This document shows positions 1-8,800 of a stretch of 16,218 nt of DNA, piece by piece. Where the stretch lies: the NCBI GenBank assembly GCA_016207365.1, contig JACQPU010000193.1, positions 1 to 16,218 on the forward strand. Reading direction: 5' to 3'. The position numbers and the translations under genes were made by a program. Position 1 is the first letter of the stretch. Every line of letters starts with the position of its first letter. The notes beneath the pieces are model-generated. The model saw only the letters and a program-made list of their open reading frames with translations. It was not told the DNA's origin and did not search any database. This DNA is from Ignavibacteriales bacterium (GTDB lineage Bacteria; Bacteroidota; Ignavibacteria; UBA10030).

Positions 1-1
1 A

Positions 2-433
2 TATTGCTCCGTGTGCTCCAACATCACCGAAATCGATCCCTGTGGAATTTGTTCAAATCCCAAACGGGATCGAACCGTAATCTGTGTCGTTGAAGAACCC
101 AGCGATGTTCTCGCGCTGGAAAAAACAAATGAATTCAGGGGTCTCTACCACGTGCTGGGCGGCGCTCTCTCTCCCCTGGACGGGATCGGTCCGGACGAAC
201 TGCGGATCAAAGAACTCCTGACCAGGGTTTCTGCATCACCCGTCGATGAAATCATTCTCGCGATGAACCCCAACGTCGAGGGGGAGGCAACGACACTCTA
301 TCTTTCCAAACTCCTCAAACCTCTTGTCCACAGAGTCACGCGCGTTGCCCGCGGATTGCCTGTGGGCTCGGATCTGGAATACGCGGACGAAGCGACTCTT
401 TCCAGGGCCCTCGAAGGCCGGATTGCGGTCTGA
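2..433 (+). CDS. recR: Recombination protein RecR, C-terminal part (5' end outside window)
   Basis: RecR works with RecF and RecO in loading RecA at single-strand gaps. The reading frame is open from base 2, so the N-terminal helix-hairpin-helix part lies left of the window. The visible part starts inside the four-cysteine zinc finger, with two CxxC pairs (YCSVCSN, then PCGICSN). The Toprim domain follows: VICVVEEPSDVLALE carries the conserved acidic residue, and HVLGGALSPLDGIGPDEL is the hallmark RecR stretch. The C-terminal segment with VTRVARGLPVGSDLEYADE is also typical. The stop at 431-433 gives the normal RecR end. pheA begins 34 bp downstream on the same strand, so the two may share a transcript. 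The family call is secure; only the N-terminus is unseen. Confidence 0.95.
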   Translation, partial: YCSVCSNITEIDPCGICSNPKRDRTVICVVEEPSDVLALEKTNEFRGLYHVLGGALSPLDGIGPDELRIKELLTRVSASPVDEIILAMNPNVEGEATTLYLSKLLKPLVHRVTRVARGLPVGSDLEYADEATLSRALEGRIAV

Positions 434-467
434 CAATGGCTCGCGTCTCAGCTCCTGAACAGGCAAG

Positions 468-1298
468 ATGATCTCTGTCGCATTTCAGGGTGAGCCGGGG
501 GCGTTTTCCGAGCAGGCAGCGCGGAGCTTTTTCAGAACACGAGTGCAACTTATCCCGTGCAGGCATTTTAAGGATGTGTTCCGGTTTGCTGCCCGTGGTG
601 GTGAGCGACGGGGAATCGTCCCAATCGAAAACTCCGTTTTCGGCAGTGTCCATGAAACCTATGACCTGCTCATCCGGCATTGGCTTTTCATCGGTGGGGA
701 AATTACACTCCGCGTTCACCATCATCTCATGGCAATGCCGCGTGTCCGAACAGCTGACCTCCGCTTCGTATTTTCCCATCCTCAGGCTCTTGGACAGTGT
801 GAACAATTCCTCCGGACCCTGAAGAATGCCCGTCAGATCCCGTATTATGACACAGCGGGAGCGGCAAAAATGATCAGAGAGGAGGGGCGCATGAATGCGG
901 GTGCGCTCGCCAGTCGCCAGGCCGCAAAAGTATATCGCCTTCGCATTCTCCGCAGGAACGTTGAAAGCAATCACCAGAACTACACTCGATTCATCGTCCT
1001 TTCCAAAAAAGCAACGATCCCATCTGGCAGGCCGAAAACAAGTCTTGCCTTCGCTGCTGAGAATGTTCCTGGAGCGCTCTTTCGGGCTCTTGGCGTGTTC
1101 GCACTTCGTGATATTAATCTGATCAAGATAGAATCCCGGCCGGTTGCCGGGAAACCGTGGGAATATTTGTTCTACGTCGACGTCACAGGCCACTCGGACG
1201 ACGCTCCCCTGAAAGACGCCTTGCATCATCTTGACGAAGTCAGTACGTTTGTGAGGGTTCTCGGTTCCTATTCTGTCGGTCGAACGGTGCAAGGATAA
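468..1298 (+). CDS. pheA: Prephenate dehydratase (monofunctional, PDT + ACT)
   Basis: This enzyme converts prephenate to phenylpyruvate in cytosolic phenylalanine synthesis. The 276-aa product has the usual length of a monofunctional enzyme: it has no chorismate mutase domain. The PDT domain spans about residues 2-182, with GEPGAFSE at 8-15, GIVPIENSVFGSV at 49-61, HPQALGQC at 104-111 and the catalytic TRF motif at 173-175. The ACT regulatory domain (about 190-272) keeps the two phenylalanine-binding motifs, GALF (202-205) and ESRP (222-225), so feedback inhibition by phenylalanine is likely from family knowledge. The ATG at 468 is the first start that gives the family N-terminus, and it has only a weak Shine-Dalgarno sequence. 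The stop lies 3 bp before the ftsX start, which suggests co-transcription. Confidence 0.95.
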   Translation: MISVAFQGEPGAFSEQAARSFFRTRVQLIPCRHFKDVFRFAARGGERRGIVPIENSVFGSVHETYDLLIRHWLFIGGEITLRVHHHLMAMPRVRTADLRFVFSHPQALGQCEQFLRTLKNARQIPYYDTAGAAKMIREEGRMNAGALASRQAAKVYRLRILRRNVESNHQNYTRFIVLSKKATIPSGRPKTSLAFAAENVPGALFRALGVFALRDINLIKIESRPVAGKPWEYLFYVDVTGHSDDAPLKDALHHLDEVSTFVRVLGSYSVGRTVQG

Positions 1299-1301
1299 CC
1301 A

Positions 1302-2177
1302 ATGCAGGTCGGTTACATTCTGAAAGAAGGATTCTCGGGCTTCAAGCGAGCGAAACTTTCGATGGCCGCCGCCATCTTCACGATTTCCGTCTCCCTCCTT
1401 CTGCTGAGCTCCTTCACGATTCTCCTCCTAAATGCAAATTCCGTCGTTCACGCTCTGAGGGACAAGGTGGAGATGGAGGCATTTCTGGCCGATTCACTTA
1501 CCCGGCAGGAAATTGATATTGTCAGGGCCAGAATACTTTCCATTCAGGGTGTCCGGGACGTTACCTTTATCTCAAAGGATGATGCCGCAAGAATCTTTCG
1601 GGAGCAGTTCGGTGAGGATATCTACCGTGTCCTCGATTTCAATCCACTCCCTCCATCATTCAAAATATTTCTGCAAGATGGATATAAGACGGCCGATGCC
1701 GCCGAAGCCATCTACGCGGAGAGCATGACCATCCGCGGAATCGAAGATGTTATTTATAGGAAAGGGCTCCTTGAATTGCTGGACAAGCGCGTTACCACGA
1801 GCCTCGGCTTTGCCTTTGGCATAGGCCTGTTTATCACGATCTCCTCAATATTCCTCGTGGCCAACACCATCCGCCTTGCGATCTACGCAAAGCGAAAGAT
1901 TATTCAGACCATGAAATTGATCGGAGCCACGAGAGGCTTTATTCGGACGCCTTTCATTCTCGAAGGGCTCGTTCAGGGATTTCTCGGCGGTGTGATTGCC
2001 AGCGGCATTGTGTTCTCGCTCTTTCATTACCTGGGGCAGTGGGCAAATCCGCTCTCAGATTTTCTCGAAGTTGAACCTGTTGCGTATGGCATCATTACCA
2101 TTGTCGGGTGTTTTCTGGGCTTGCTCGGGAGCGTCATTTCGATCAGGCGCTTCATCGGAGAAACCGTGGTTCATTGA
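1302..2177 (+). CDS. ftsX: Cell division protein FtsX
   Basis: FtsX is the membrane subunit of the FtsEX complex, which couples ATP hydrolysis by FtsE to peptidoglycan hydrolase activation at the septum. The 291-aa product has the FtsX layout: a cytoplasmic start, TM1 about 20-44, an extracytoplasmic domain about 45-165, then TM2 (168-190), TM3 (218-243) and TM4 (262-282). The signature FLVANTIRLAIYAKRK (184-199) followed by MKLIGAT (204-210) and the ILEGLVQG stretch (219-226) is characteristic. A Shine-Dalgarno-like AAGGA at 1291-1295 overlaps the end of pheA and sits 6 bp before the ATG, so translation is probably coupled. No ftsE is present in the window; in this lineage the partner may be elsewhere. 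The C-terminus ends right after TM4, as is normal. Confidence 0.92.
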   Translation: MQVGYILKEGFSGFKRAKLSMAAAIFTISVSLLLLSSFTILLLNANSVVHALRDKVEMEAFLADSLTRQEIDIVRARILSIQGVRDVTFISKDDAARIFREQFGEDIYRVLDFNPLPPSFKIFLQDGYKTADAAEAIYAESMTIRGIEDVIYRKGLLELLDKRVTTSLGFAFGIGLFITISSIFLVANTIRLAIYAKRKIIQTMKLIGATRGFIRTPFILEGLVQGFLGGVIASGIVFSLFHYLGQWANPLSDFLEVEPVAYGIITIVGCFLGLLGSVISIRRFIGETVVH

Positions 2178-2193
2178 TTTGTGGCTGTTGGGG

Positions 2194-2222
2194 TTGCATT
2201 TTCCTCAATTGTTTTCTAAACT
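2194..2222 (+). promoter_or_regulatory. Candidate promoter of the sdhCAB operon
   Basis: The 105-bp gap between ftsX and sdhC holds TTGCAT at 2194-2199 and TAAACT at 2217-2222, separated by 17 bp. The sequence after the TA runs into CTTTC, loosely like the Bacteroidota -7 box TAnnTTTG, with a TTG about 20 bp upstream. Both boxes match only partly. Position is the main support: a new functional unit starts here after the ftsX stop. Confidence 0.3.
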
Positions 2223-2282
2223 TTCTGTTGTTCAACCAGGCCTTCCTTCGGGCTCTCGCGTGTACGATCCACATCACTTCGT

Positions 2283-2960
2283 ATGAATAGCCTCGTTTCC
2301 CTCTATTCTTCGTCCATTGGCAAGAAAATCGTCATGGCCCTTACCGGCCTATTTCTTTGTTTGTTCCTGGTGGAACACCTGGCCGGAAACCTCCTCCTCT
2401 TTGCGAATGACAACGGTCATCTTTATGAGGAGTATTCAAGGATCCTCGTCTCGAATCCGATCATTCGTGCCATTGAGATTGTTCTGTTTCTCTCTTTGGC
2501 AGCGCATGCAGTGAGCGGACTGGTTCTCTGGGTGCAGAACCGCCGGGCGCGGCCTCAGAAATACAGGGAATTCCGGTTGGATGAAAACACGGAACTCGCC
2601 GCGCGGATCACCATGCTTGGGGGGAGCATCGTGTTTCTCTTTCTCGTCATTCACCTTTCCAGTTTCTTCTTTCCGCTCCGGGTGACGGGGACGCAAATGA
2701 CGGCGTACGAACTCGTCCGCGAGAAATTTTCCAATCCCTGGTTCAGCGTATTCTATGTATTTGCCCTTGTGATACTTGGCTACCACCTCAAGCACGGATT
2801 CCAGTCCGCCTTTCAGACATTTGGCCTTGTTCACAAACGATACAGGCGATTGCTTGATGTGGTGGCATTTTTCTTCTGGTTTGTCATCCCTGCAGGGTTT
2901 GCTTCGATTCCTGTGTACTTTTACTTTTTTGTCCGGGTTTCCACCTCCCCTCTGGTTTGA
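2283..2960 (+). CDS. sdhC: Succinate dehydrogenase/fumarate reductase cytochrome b subunit (b558 family)
   Basis: This is the membrane anchor of respiratory complex II, carrying heme b and the quinone site in the cytoplasmic membrane. The 225-aa protein is a single-subunit, five-helix anchor of the b558 type found in Bacteroidota, Chlorobiota and epsilonproteobacteria, rather than a small SdhC/SdhD pair. Helices lie at about 15-40, 58-84, 108-130, 152-175 and 190-216. Candidate heme-ligand histidines lie within or near helices: H32 (VEHLAGN), H75 (AAHAVSG), H124 (VIHLSSF) and H168/H171 (YHLKHGFQ). The pattern of four or more membrane histidines fits a diheme anchor. The opening LYSSSIGKKIVMALTG is typical of the family. 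The gene leads the sdhC-sdhA-sdhB set with a 72-bp gap to sdhA. Direction of the reaction (succinate oxidation or fumarate reduction) cannot be read from sequence alone. Confidence 0.93.
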   Translation: MNSLVSLYSSSIGKKIVMALTGLFLCLFLVEHLAGNLLLFANDNGHLYEEYSRILVSNPIIRAIEIVLFLSLAAHAVSGLVLWVQNRRARPQKYREFRLDENTELAARITMLGGSIVFLFLVIHLSSFFFPLRVTGTQMTAYELVREKFSNPWFSVFYVFALVILGYHLKHGFQSAFQTFGLVHKRYRRLLDVVAFFFWFVIPAGFASIPVYFYFFVRVSTSPLV

Positions 2961-3032
2961 GGGATAGCCGTGGCATGTGGCTGGACGACATGAACTGGCC
3001 TTCAGGGATTCAGTGAGGAAACAAACAGACCT

Positions 3033-4946
3033 ATGAAACTCGACGCGAAAATCCCGGATGGACCAATTGAGCAAAAATGGTCCAACCACCGTTTTCATCT
3101 GCGGCTTGTCAATCCGGCAAATAAGCGGAAGTACACCATCATTGTCGTAGGAACGGGGCTGGCGGGGGCTTCTGCCGCAGCAAGTCTTGCAGAACTTGGA
3201 TATAACGTTCTTGTCTTTTCCTATCATGAATCACCCCGCAGAGCCCATAGTATTGCCGCGCAGGGTGGAATCAATGCACCGAAGAACTACTCGAACGATG
3301 GCGACAGCATCCGTCGACTGTTCTATGATACGGTGAAGGGTGGTGACTACCGATCTCGTGAAGCGAACGTGTACCGTCTTGCGGAGGTGAGCGGGTCCAT
3401 TATCGACCAATGTGTCGCCCAGGGAGTTCCGTTTGCGCGGGACTATGCGGGCTATCTCGACAACAGGTCTTTTGGTGGCGCCCAGGTGGCGCGAACGTTC
3501 TACGCCCGCGGTCAAACCGGGCAGCAGCTCCTCCTTGGAGCGTACTCTGCCCTCTGCCGTCAAATCGATGCCGGGCGCGTGAAGTTTTTCCCCCGCCGCG
3601 AAATGATGGACGTTGTGGTAATCGACGGGCAGGCCCGCGGCATCGTTGCCCGGAACATGGTGAATGGTATCCTGGAACCGTATGCGGCCGACGCGGTTGT
3701 GCTGGCGACGGGTGGGTATGGCAACGTGTTCTACCTCTCGACCAATGCTAAGGCCAGTAACGCAACAGCGATTTGGAGGGCGCACAAGAAGGGTGCGTTC
3801 TTTGCGAATCCTTGTTTTACTCAGATCCACCCCACCTGTATTCCGCAAAGCGGCCAGTATCAGTCCAAACTGACGCTCATGAGCGAGAGTCTGCGCAACG
3901 ACGGAAGGATTTGGGTTCCCAAGAAGAGGGGGGACACACGACGGCCGGAGGATATTCCGGAAAACGAGCGGGATTACTATCTGGAACGGTTATATCCCTC
4001 ATTCGGCAACCTCGTTCCGCGTGACGTGGCTTCGCGACGTGCAAAGGAGATGTGCGACCAGGGATACGGTGTGGGTCCGACAAAGCTTGCCGTGTATCTT
4101 GATTTCAGCGATGCGATCAAACGGCTCGGCCGCAGCGTGATAGAAGAGCGATATGGCAACCTGTTCGATATGTATCATGAGATTACGGCAGAGGATCCCT
4201 ACAAAACCCCGATGCGGATCTATCCGGCTGTGCACTACACCATGGGAGGGTTGTGGGTCGATTACAATCTGATGACTACGGTTCCGGGCCTTTATGTCAT
4301 CGGAGAGGCGAATTTTTCCGATCATGGCGCAAACCGGCTTGGCGCCAGCGCGTTGATGCAGGGACTTGCCGACGGATACTTTATCCTTCCCTATACCATT
4401 GGCGACTATCTGGCAAGTGAGACCTTCAACCCCGTAAAAACAGACCATGCAGAATTCAAAAAGGCGGAACAGGAGACCGAGCGCGGAATCAAGAAGCTCA
4501 TGTCAATCGACGGAAAGAAGACCGTCGATGAGTTCCATCGCGACCTTGGGGCGATCATGTGGGATCAAGTCGGAATGGCAAGGAGCAAATCCGGACTGAA
4601 GAAAGCACTCCAATTGATCCCCGCTCTCAAAGAGCAGTTTTGGAAAAATGTTCGGGTGACCGGAAGCGATCTGGATTTGAATATCGAGCTGGAAAAAGCA
4701 GGACGCGTTGCCGATTATTTTGAGCTTGGGGAACTGATTGCCCGTGACGCTCTCCATCGGGAGGAATCCTGCGGAGGGCATTTCCGGGAAGAGTACCAGA
4801 CTCCGGAGGGGGAAGCAAAGCGGAATGATGCGCGGTTTTCTTATGTTGCAGCGTGGGAATATCGCGGAGCACGCAAGGGAGAGGTTCTGAACAAGGAACC
4901 ATTGAAGTTCGAAGTGGTGAAACCGTCGCAGAGAAGCTATAAGTAA
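3033..4946 (+). CDS. sdhA: Succinate dehydrogenase/fumarate reductase flavoprotein subunit
   Basis: This is the catalytic subunit that interconverts succinate and fumarate with covalently bound FAD, on the cytoplasmic face of complex II. The 637-aa length fits the b558-linked type. The Rossmann FAD motif GTGLAGASAA is at 40-49. The FAD-attachment histidine is H72 in RRAHSIAAQGG. The substrate and active-site motifs are HPTCIP (266-271), the catalytic arginine in LVPRDVASR (R330), H401 in AVHYTMGG, and R435 in GANRLGASAL. The C-terminal helical domain ends with the expected family segment. A GAGG at 3015-3018 lies 14 bp before the ATG, rather far for a Shine-Dalgarno. The TAA stop is itself part of the first copy of a short repeat described separately. 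All key residues are present, so the enzyme should be active. Confidence 0.97.
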   Translation: MKLDAKIPDGPIEQKWSNHRFHLRLVNPANKRKYTIIVVGTGLAGASAAASLAELGYNVLVFSYHESPRRAHSIAAQGGINAPKNYSNDGDSIRRLFYDTVKGGDYRSREANVYRLAEVSGSIIDQCVAQGVPFARDYAGYLDNRSFGGAQVARTFYARGQTGQQLLLGAYSALCRQIDAGRVKFFPRREMMDVVVIDGQARGIVARNMVNGILEPYAADAVVLATGGYGNVFYLSTNAKASNATAIWRAHKKGAFFANPCFTQIHPTCIPQSGQYQSKLTLMSESLRNDGRIWVPKKRGDTRRPEDIPENERDYYLERLYPSFGNLVPRDVASRRAKEMCDQGYGVGPTKLAVYLDFSDAIKRLGRSVIEERYGNLFDMYHEITAEDPYKTPMRIYPAVHYTMGGLWVDYNLMTTVPGLYVIGEANFSDHGANRLGASALMQGLADGYFILPYTIGDYLASETFNPVKTDHAEFKKAEQETERGIKKLMSIDGKKTVDEFHRDLGAIMWDQVGMARSKSGLKKALQLIPALKEQFWKNVRVTGSDLDLNIELEKAGRVADYFELGELIARDALHREESCGGHFREEYQTPEGEAKRNDARFSYVAAWEYRGARKGEVLNKEPLKFEVVKPSQRSYK

Positions 4947-5025
4947 TTTTCGATCTCCGATTGTCAATTTTCGATCGCGGTCGGACATCAAATCAATCGA
5001 CAATCGTAAATCGACCATCGACAAT
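4945..5025. repeat. Short direct and inverted repeats in the sdhA-sdhB gap
   Basis: AATTTTCGATC occurs at 4945-4955 and again at 4966-4976, a 21-bp period; the first copy contains the sdhA stop codon. A second pair, AATCGACAATCGT (4995-5007) and AATCGACCATCGA (5009-5021), has a 14-bp period. The two halves are related by inversion: GATTGTC at 4959-4965 is complementary to GACAATC at 4999-5005. The AT-rich, TCGA/ATCG-based wording differs from the codon-like sequence around it. A Shine-Dalgarno sequence for sdhB (AGAGGA, 5029-5034) follows directly. The repeats could fold in the operon mRNA or be a copy of a dispersed intergenic repeat. Confidence 0.7.
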
Positions 5026-5043
5026 TCCAGAGGATCACCAAGG

Positions 5044-5784
5044 ATGAACCTGACACTTCGGGTATGGCGGCAGCGAAATCGTGAGACAGAGGGTCGCTTT
5101 GAGACGTATGAAATGAAGGACGTCTCGCCAGATATGTCGTTTCTCGAAATGCTGGATGTCCTGAACATCAATCTCATTAAGAAAGGGGAGGAACCCGTAG
5201 CTTTTGACCACGACTGCCGGGAGGGGATTTGCGGGAGTTGTGGAATGATGATCAATGGGCGAGCGCATGGTCCGGGACATCGGGCCGCAACGTGCGAGCT
5301 GCGTATGAGGAGATTCGAGGATGGCGAAGTGATCACGGTTGAACCGTGGCGTGCTGCATCGTTTCCCATCATCAAGGATCTTGTTGTGGACAGAAGCGCG
5401 TTTGATCGCATCATGGAAGCAGGGGGATACGTCTCGGCGAAGACAGGCGGCGTGCCTGATGGCAACGCGATTCTCATTCCAAAACCCATCGCCGAAGAGG
5501 CTATGGATGCGGCGTCCTGCATCGGTTGCGGTGCTTGTGTCGCAGCTTGCCCGAATTCCTCGGCCATGCTGTTCGTTGCGGCCAAGGTCTCGCAGCTTGC
5601 CCTCCTTCCCCAGGGGCAACCAGAACGAAAGTCCAGGGCGCTCCGGATGGTGGAGCAAATGGACAAGGAAGGATTCGGGAATTGTTCCAACAACTATGCA
5701 TGTGAAGCTGAATGTCCGAAACAAATTTCCGTCAGTCACATTGCAAGGCTGAACAGGGAGTTCCTGAAGGCAAAAATCCTTTGA
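5044..5784 (+). CDS. sdhB: Succinate dehydrogenase/fumarate reductase iron-sulfur subunit
   Basis: This subunit carries electrons between the flavin and the quinone/heme site through three iron-sulfur clusters. In the 246-aa product the plant-ferredoxin-like domain has C58, C63, C66 and C84 (DCREGICGSCGMMING, then ATCEL) for the [2Fe-2S] cluster. The C-terminal domain has CIGCGACVAACP (C159, C162, C165, C169) and then C214, C220 and C224 (GNCSNNYACEAECP) for the [4Fe-4S] and third clusters. The start at 5044 has a good Shine-Dalgarno AGAGGA (5029-5034) at 9-bp spacing, one of the best in the window. A strong intrinsic terminator 25 bp past the stop closes the operon, so sdhB is the last gene of sdhCAB. 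Confidence 0.97.
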   Translation: MNLTLRVWRQRNRETEGRFETYEMKDVSPDMSFLEMLDVLNINLIKKGEEPVAFDHDCREGICGSCGMMINGRAHGPGHRAATCELRMRRFEDGEVITVEPWRAASFPIIKDLVVDRSAFDRIMEAGGYVSAKTGGVPDGNAILIPKPIAEEAMDAASCIGCGACVAACPNSSAMLFVAAKVSQLALLPQGQPERKSRALRMVEQMDKEGFGNCSNNYACEAECPKQISVSHIARLNREFLKAKIL

Positions 5785-5809
5785 TGCAGAGAGAAAGTGG
5801 TTCCGAATG

Positions 5810-5836
5810 AAGGCGACCACGTGGTCGCCTTTTTTG
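5810..5836 (+). terminator. Intrinsic terminator after sdhCAB
   Basis: An uninterrupted 11-bp inverted repeat, AAGGCGACCAC (5810-5820) and GTGGTCGCCTT (5821-5831), is followed by more T residues, giving a run of seven T at 5829-5835 that is partly in the stem. The central bases must form the loop, leaving a GC-rich stem of about 9 bp. Its place 25 bp after the sdhB stop and before the TPR gene fits transcription termination for the sdh operon. The repeat's A-rich left flank is too short to argue for use in both directions. Confidence 0.85.
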
Positions 5837-5862
5837 TTCCGGTTTGTTGTTCGCGGGATTTC

Positions 5863-5894
5863 TTGAAAATCCTTCGAATAAGTGCTACCTTTCG
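5863..5894 (+). promoter_or_regulatory. Candidate Bacteroidota-style promoter of the TPR gene
   Basis: TTG at 5863-5865 and TACCTTTCG at 5886-5894 lie 20 bp apart, close to the Bacteroidota arrangement of TTTG, about 19 bp, then TAnnTTTG. It follows the sdh terminator and precedes the TPR start, where a promoter is expected. The predicted transcription start would fall at about 5900, practically on the ATG at 5899, so either the message is leaderless or this reading of the boxes is slightly off. Confidence 0.3.
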
Positions 5895-5898
5895 CATC

Positions 5899-8800
5899 AT
5901 GCGATGGATCCTTGTGCTGCTCTGGATGGGCGCCGCAGCTGCCGCCCAGGATACAAAGGAAAATGCTGATTTCAAGCTTGCCATCAGCCTGTATAACGAC
6001 AGGCTTTACGACCTCGCCATCGAGCAGTTCCAGCAGTTCATCTCAACATACCCCAACACCCAGCAGGGAATTGAAGCGCGATTCTATCTCGGTCTCACAC
6101 AGTCCAAACTGAACAGACACGAAGAAGCGCGGTTTATATTCCAGAATTTTGCTCTGGCTTTTCCGAATCATCCAAAAGCTCCCGAAGCGTGGTGGAATGC
6201 GGCGGAGGCGTATGCGCAAATGGGGAATGCTGCAGAAGCAGCCCTGGCGTTTGAACGCGTCAAGATGTTTCACCCAAAGAGCCCCTTGGCACCTCCGGCT
6301 CTTCTGAAAGCGAGCCATTACTTTGTTCTTGCGGGCAACGCGGAGCATGCCGGCAAAACCCTCCGCGCAGTGACTCAGGAATACGCGTCATCGGATATTG
6401 TTCCGGAGGCGCATGCCCGGCTCGCTCGCCTGCTTTTTGATGAGCGTCAGTTTGACCGGGCTGCCGCGGAGGCGAGGAAGAGCACTGCTCTGGCTCCCAG
6501 ATCAGCTTCAGCGCCGGACGCGTTTCAGATCCTCGCTCAATCCCTCACCCAACTTGGAAGATTTGAAGAGGCCCGAACGGTTCTCACGGACGTGATTGCG
6601 CGCTACAAAGGCGATTCGGTCTCATACAACGCGATGCTGGAGCTGGGTCGTCTCCAGAGAGAAGCAGGGGATCCCGATGCAGCTCTCGCAACGTGGGCCG
6701 GGATCCTTGAATCAGCAGGTGCAGGTGTCACGCTCAAGCAAGCGGCGCATCTTGAAGCAGGAGATGTTCTCCTGTTACGCGGAAGAAACCCGGAAAGCAT
6801 CGTTCATTTTGAACGCGCGGGAGCGCTCTCCGGTCCACGAACCGCAGAAGCGTTTTACAAGGCCGCAAGGGCGGCGGAACGATCAGGAAATGCAATGAAA
6901 GCGGGTACCTTCGCCTTACTGGCCCTGGAAAGAGATTCTGGAACAGTTTTTTCGAAACCGATCCTCCTTACGGCCGTGCGCGGCTCGATTGCACTCGGCC
7001 ATTATCAAAGGGCTATCAAGCTCGCGCAGAGATTTGAAGAACTGTATCCGGACGATGCCGTGATGCCGCGGCTGTTGCTCCTCATGGCGGATGTGTATGC
7101 ACTCAAATTGAACGACGTGAGACAGGCACAACGGACGTACGAGAAGATTCTCACCGATCATCCCGGAGATCCGTTGGAGGACGACGCTTTCTATGGCTAC
7201 GCCCGCTCACTTCGAGCCGCGGGAATGCATCAGGAGGCGCTTTCAGTTCTTGAGGCGCTCCGATCTCGTTTTCCTTCAAGCGATTTTGCGAACGACGTGC
7301 GAGCCATGGCCTTTGAGATCACGACTTTTGAGCTGAAAAACAAGGAAGGCGGGCTTGAGAATCTGGCGCTGCTGACTGGTGATGTTATTGCGGGTGGTGC
7401 AAGAAGCGATCTGGCATTCCGGCTGGCTGAGATATACTTCAATGATCTGAAGGATTATGCGAACGCCGCCGCGCAGTACCAACTGGCGATTCGTTTTGGC
7501 CTCAGCGGGGAAAGGCGCACACTCGCCTGGTTCAGGCTCGGGAGGGCTCTGGAACTCGCCTCGTGGAAAGGTAAACGAACCCGCGAGCTGGTTACAAAGA
7601 TCACGGCGGCATATGATTCGGTCTCGGCAATCTCACCGGGTTCGGTTCTTGCCAGAGACGCGGTAACGGCAAGAGCGCTTGTGCTCATTGGTGATGCATC
7701 CACCGTTTCAGAGGTACGGCGGCTTAGTGGAGACCTTCGGAGGAATGCTCAGGCCGGCGGCCTTCCTTCCGCGGTTGCTATGGAGCTCGCCCGGGCATAT
7801 CAGACGCTTCGGAGTTTTGGAGATGCCCGCAATGTCCTTGAAGAGGTCCTCCGATCGAGGCCGGATGAGGAAACAGAAGCGGAGGCGCTTTTTCGTCTGG
7901 CGCTCACAGGGGTTGAAATGGGGGATAAGGATACGGCGATGACGCTGCTTGCATCATATCTGCAGAAATACGCCGCTCATGAACACACGGCGCGGACCTT
8001 GTCGATGCTTGCGGCCCTGGAATCAGAGCGAGGGACGAAAGACCGTGTCCTGGAACTTTGCAGGATCCTGGAAAGAGACTTTGCGTATTCATCAGTCGCC
8101 GAGAGTGTAGGACGATTAAGAGGGGACGTCCTCTATGCGGCCGGGGAGATATCCGGGGCCTACACTCGGTACCGTCAGGTCGTTACCGATATTGACAACG
8201 ATGTTCTGAATCCCCGCAACCCGCCGCTGGATCTTGTTTTGAAGCTTGCCGACTGTGCACGAAGGACGGGCAGAACAGTTGAAGCCAGGAAATTCTATGC
8301 ACATGTGCTAGCAGCCGACACCGGATCGGCGGTGCGGGCCCAGGTTCTGATCGTCCTCGCAGAGATCGCACGCCTGGAAAACAACTTTGAAGCTGCAGCC
8401 CGTTACTTGCAGGAGGCGAGCAAGACGGGATCCTCTGATCCCGCGCGGCAATTCCAATCAGCCCTAGAATCGGCGAACTTGCTGTTCGAGGCCGAAGACT
8501 ACTCGACAGCAGTAAGTCGTTATACCGAAATGCTCCCTAGGGCTTTACAGGACAGCCTTCAGCGCTTTGTTCAGTCCCGGATCATCGTGTGTTACTTCCG
8601 TCTGGACAATTTGAATGAGGCAGAGCGGCGGGCAGGAACATTTGTCAAGTCATTCCCTGCTGCGAGAGCCGAAGCGGCATTGTTCGAGTATGAAAGGGGA
8701 CGGATTCATCTTCGAAAGGACGAAACAGAACTGGCCGTCCGGCGGTTCGAAAATGTCCGGCAACGATACCCCCAAACGCCCGCCGTACCGGAGGCAGTGT

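Noticed and set aside
336..1292. 318-aa minus-strand open frame opposite pheA
   Set aside because: It is antisense to a fully supported pheA, shows no family motif, and has the cysteine- and arginine-rich composition of a shadow frame.
4503..5693. 396-aa minus-strand open frame across the sdhA end and sdhB
   Set aside because: It lies opposite two well-supported complex II genes and crosses their gap. No domain is recognisable; it is a shadow of biased codon use.
5797..5898. Extending the TPR protein upstream to the GTG at 5797
   Set aside because: The extension runs through the sdh terminator hairpin and would bury the signal peptide; ATG 5899 explains the N-terminus better.
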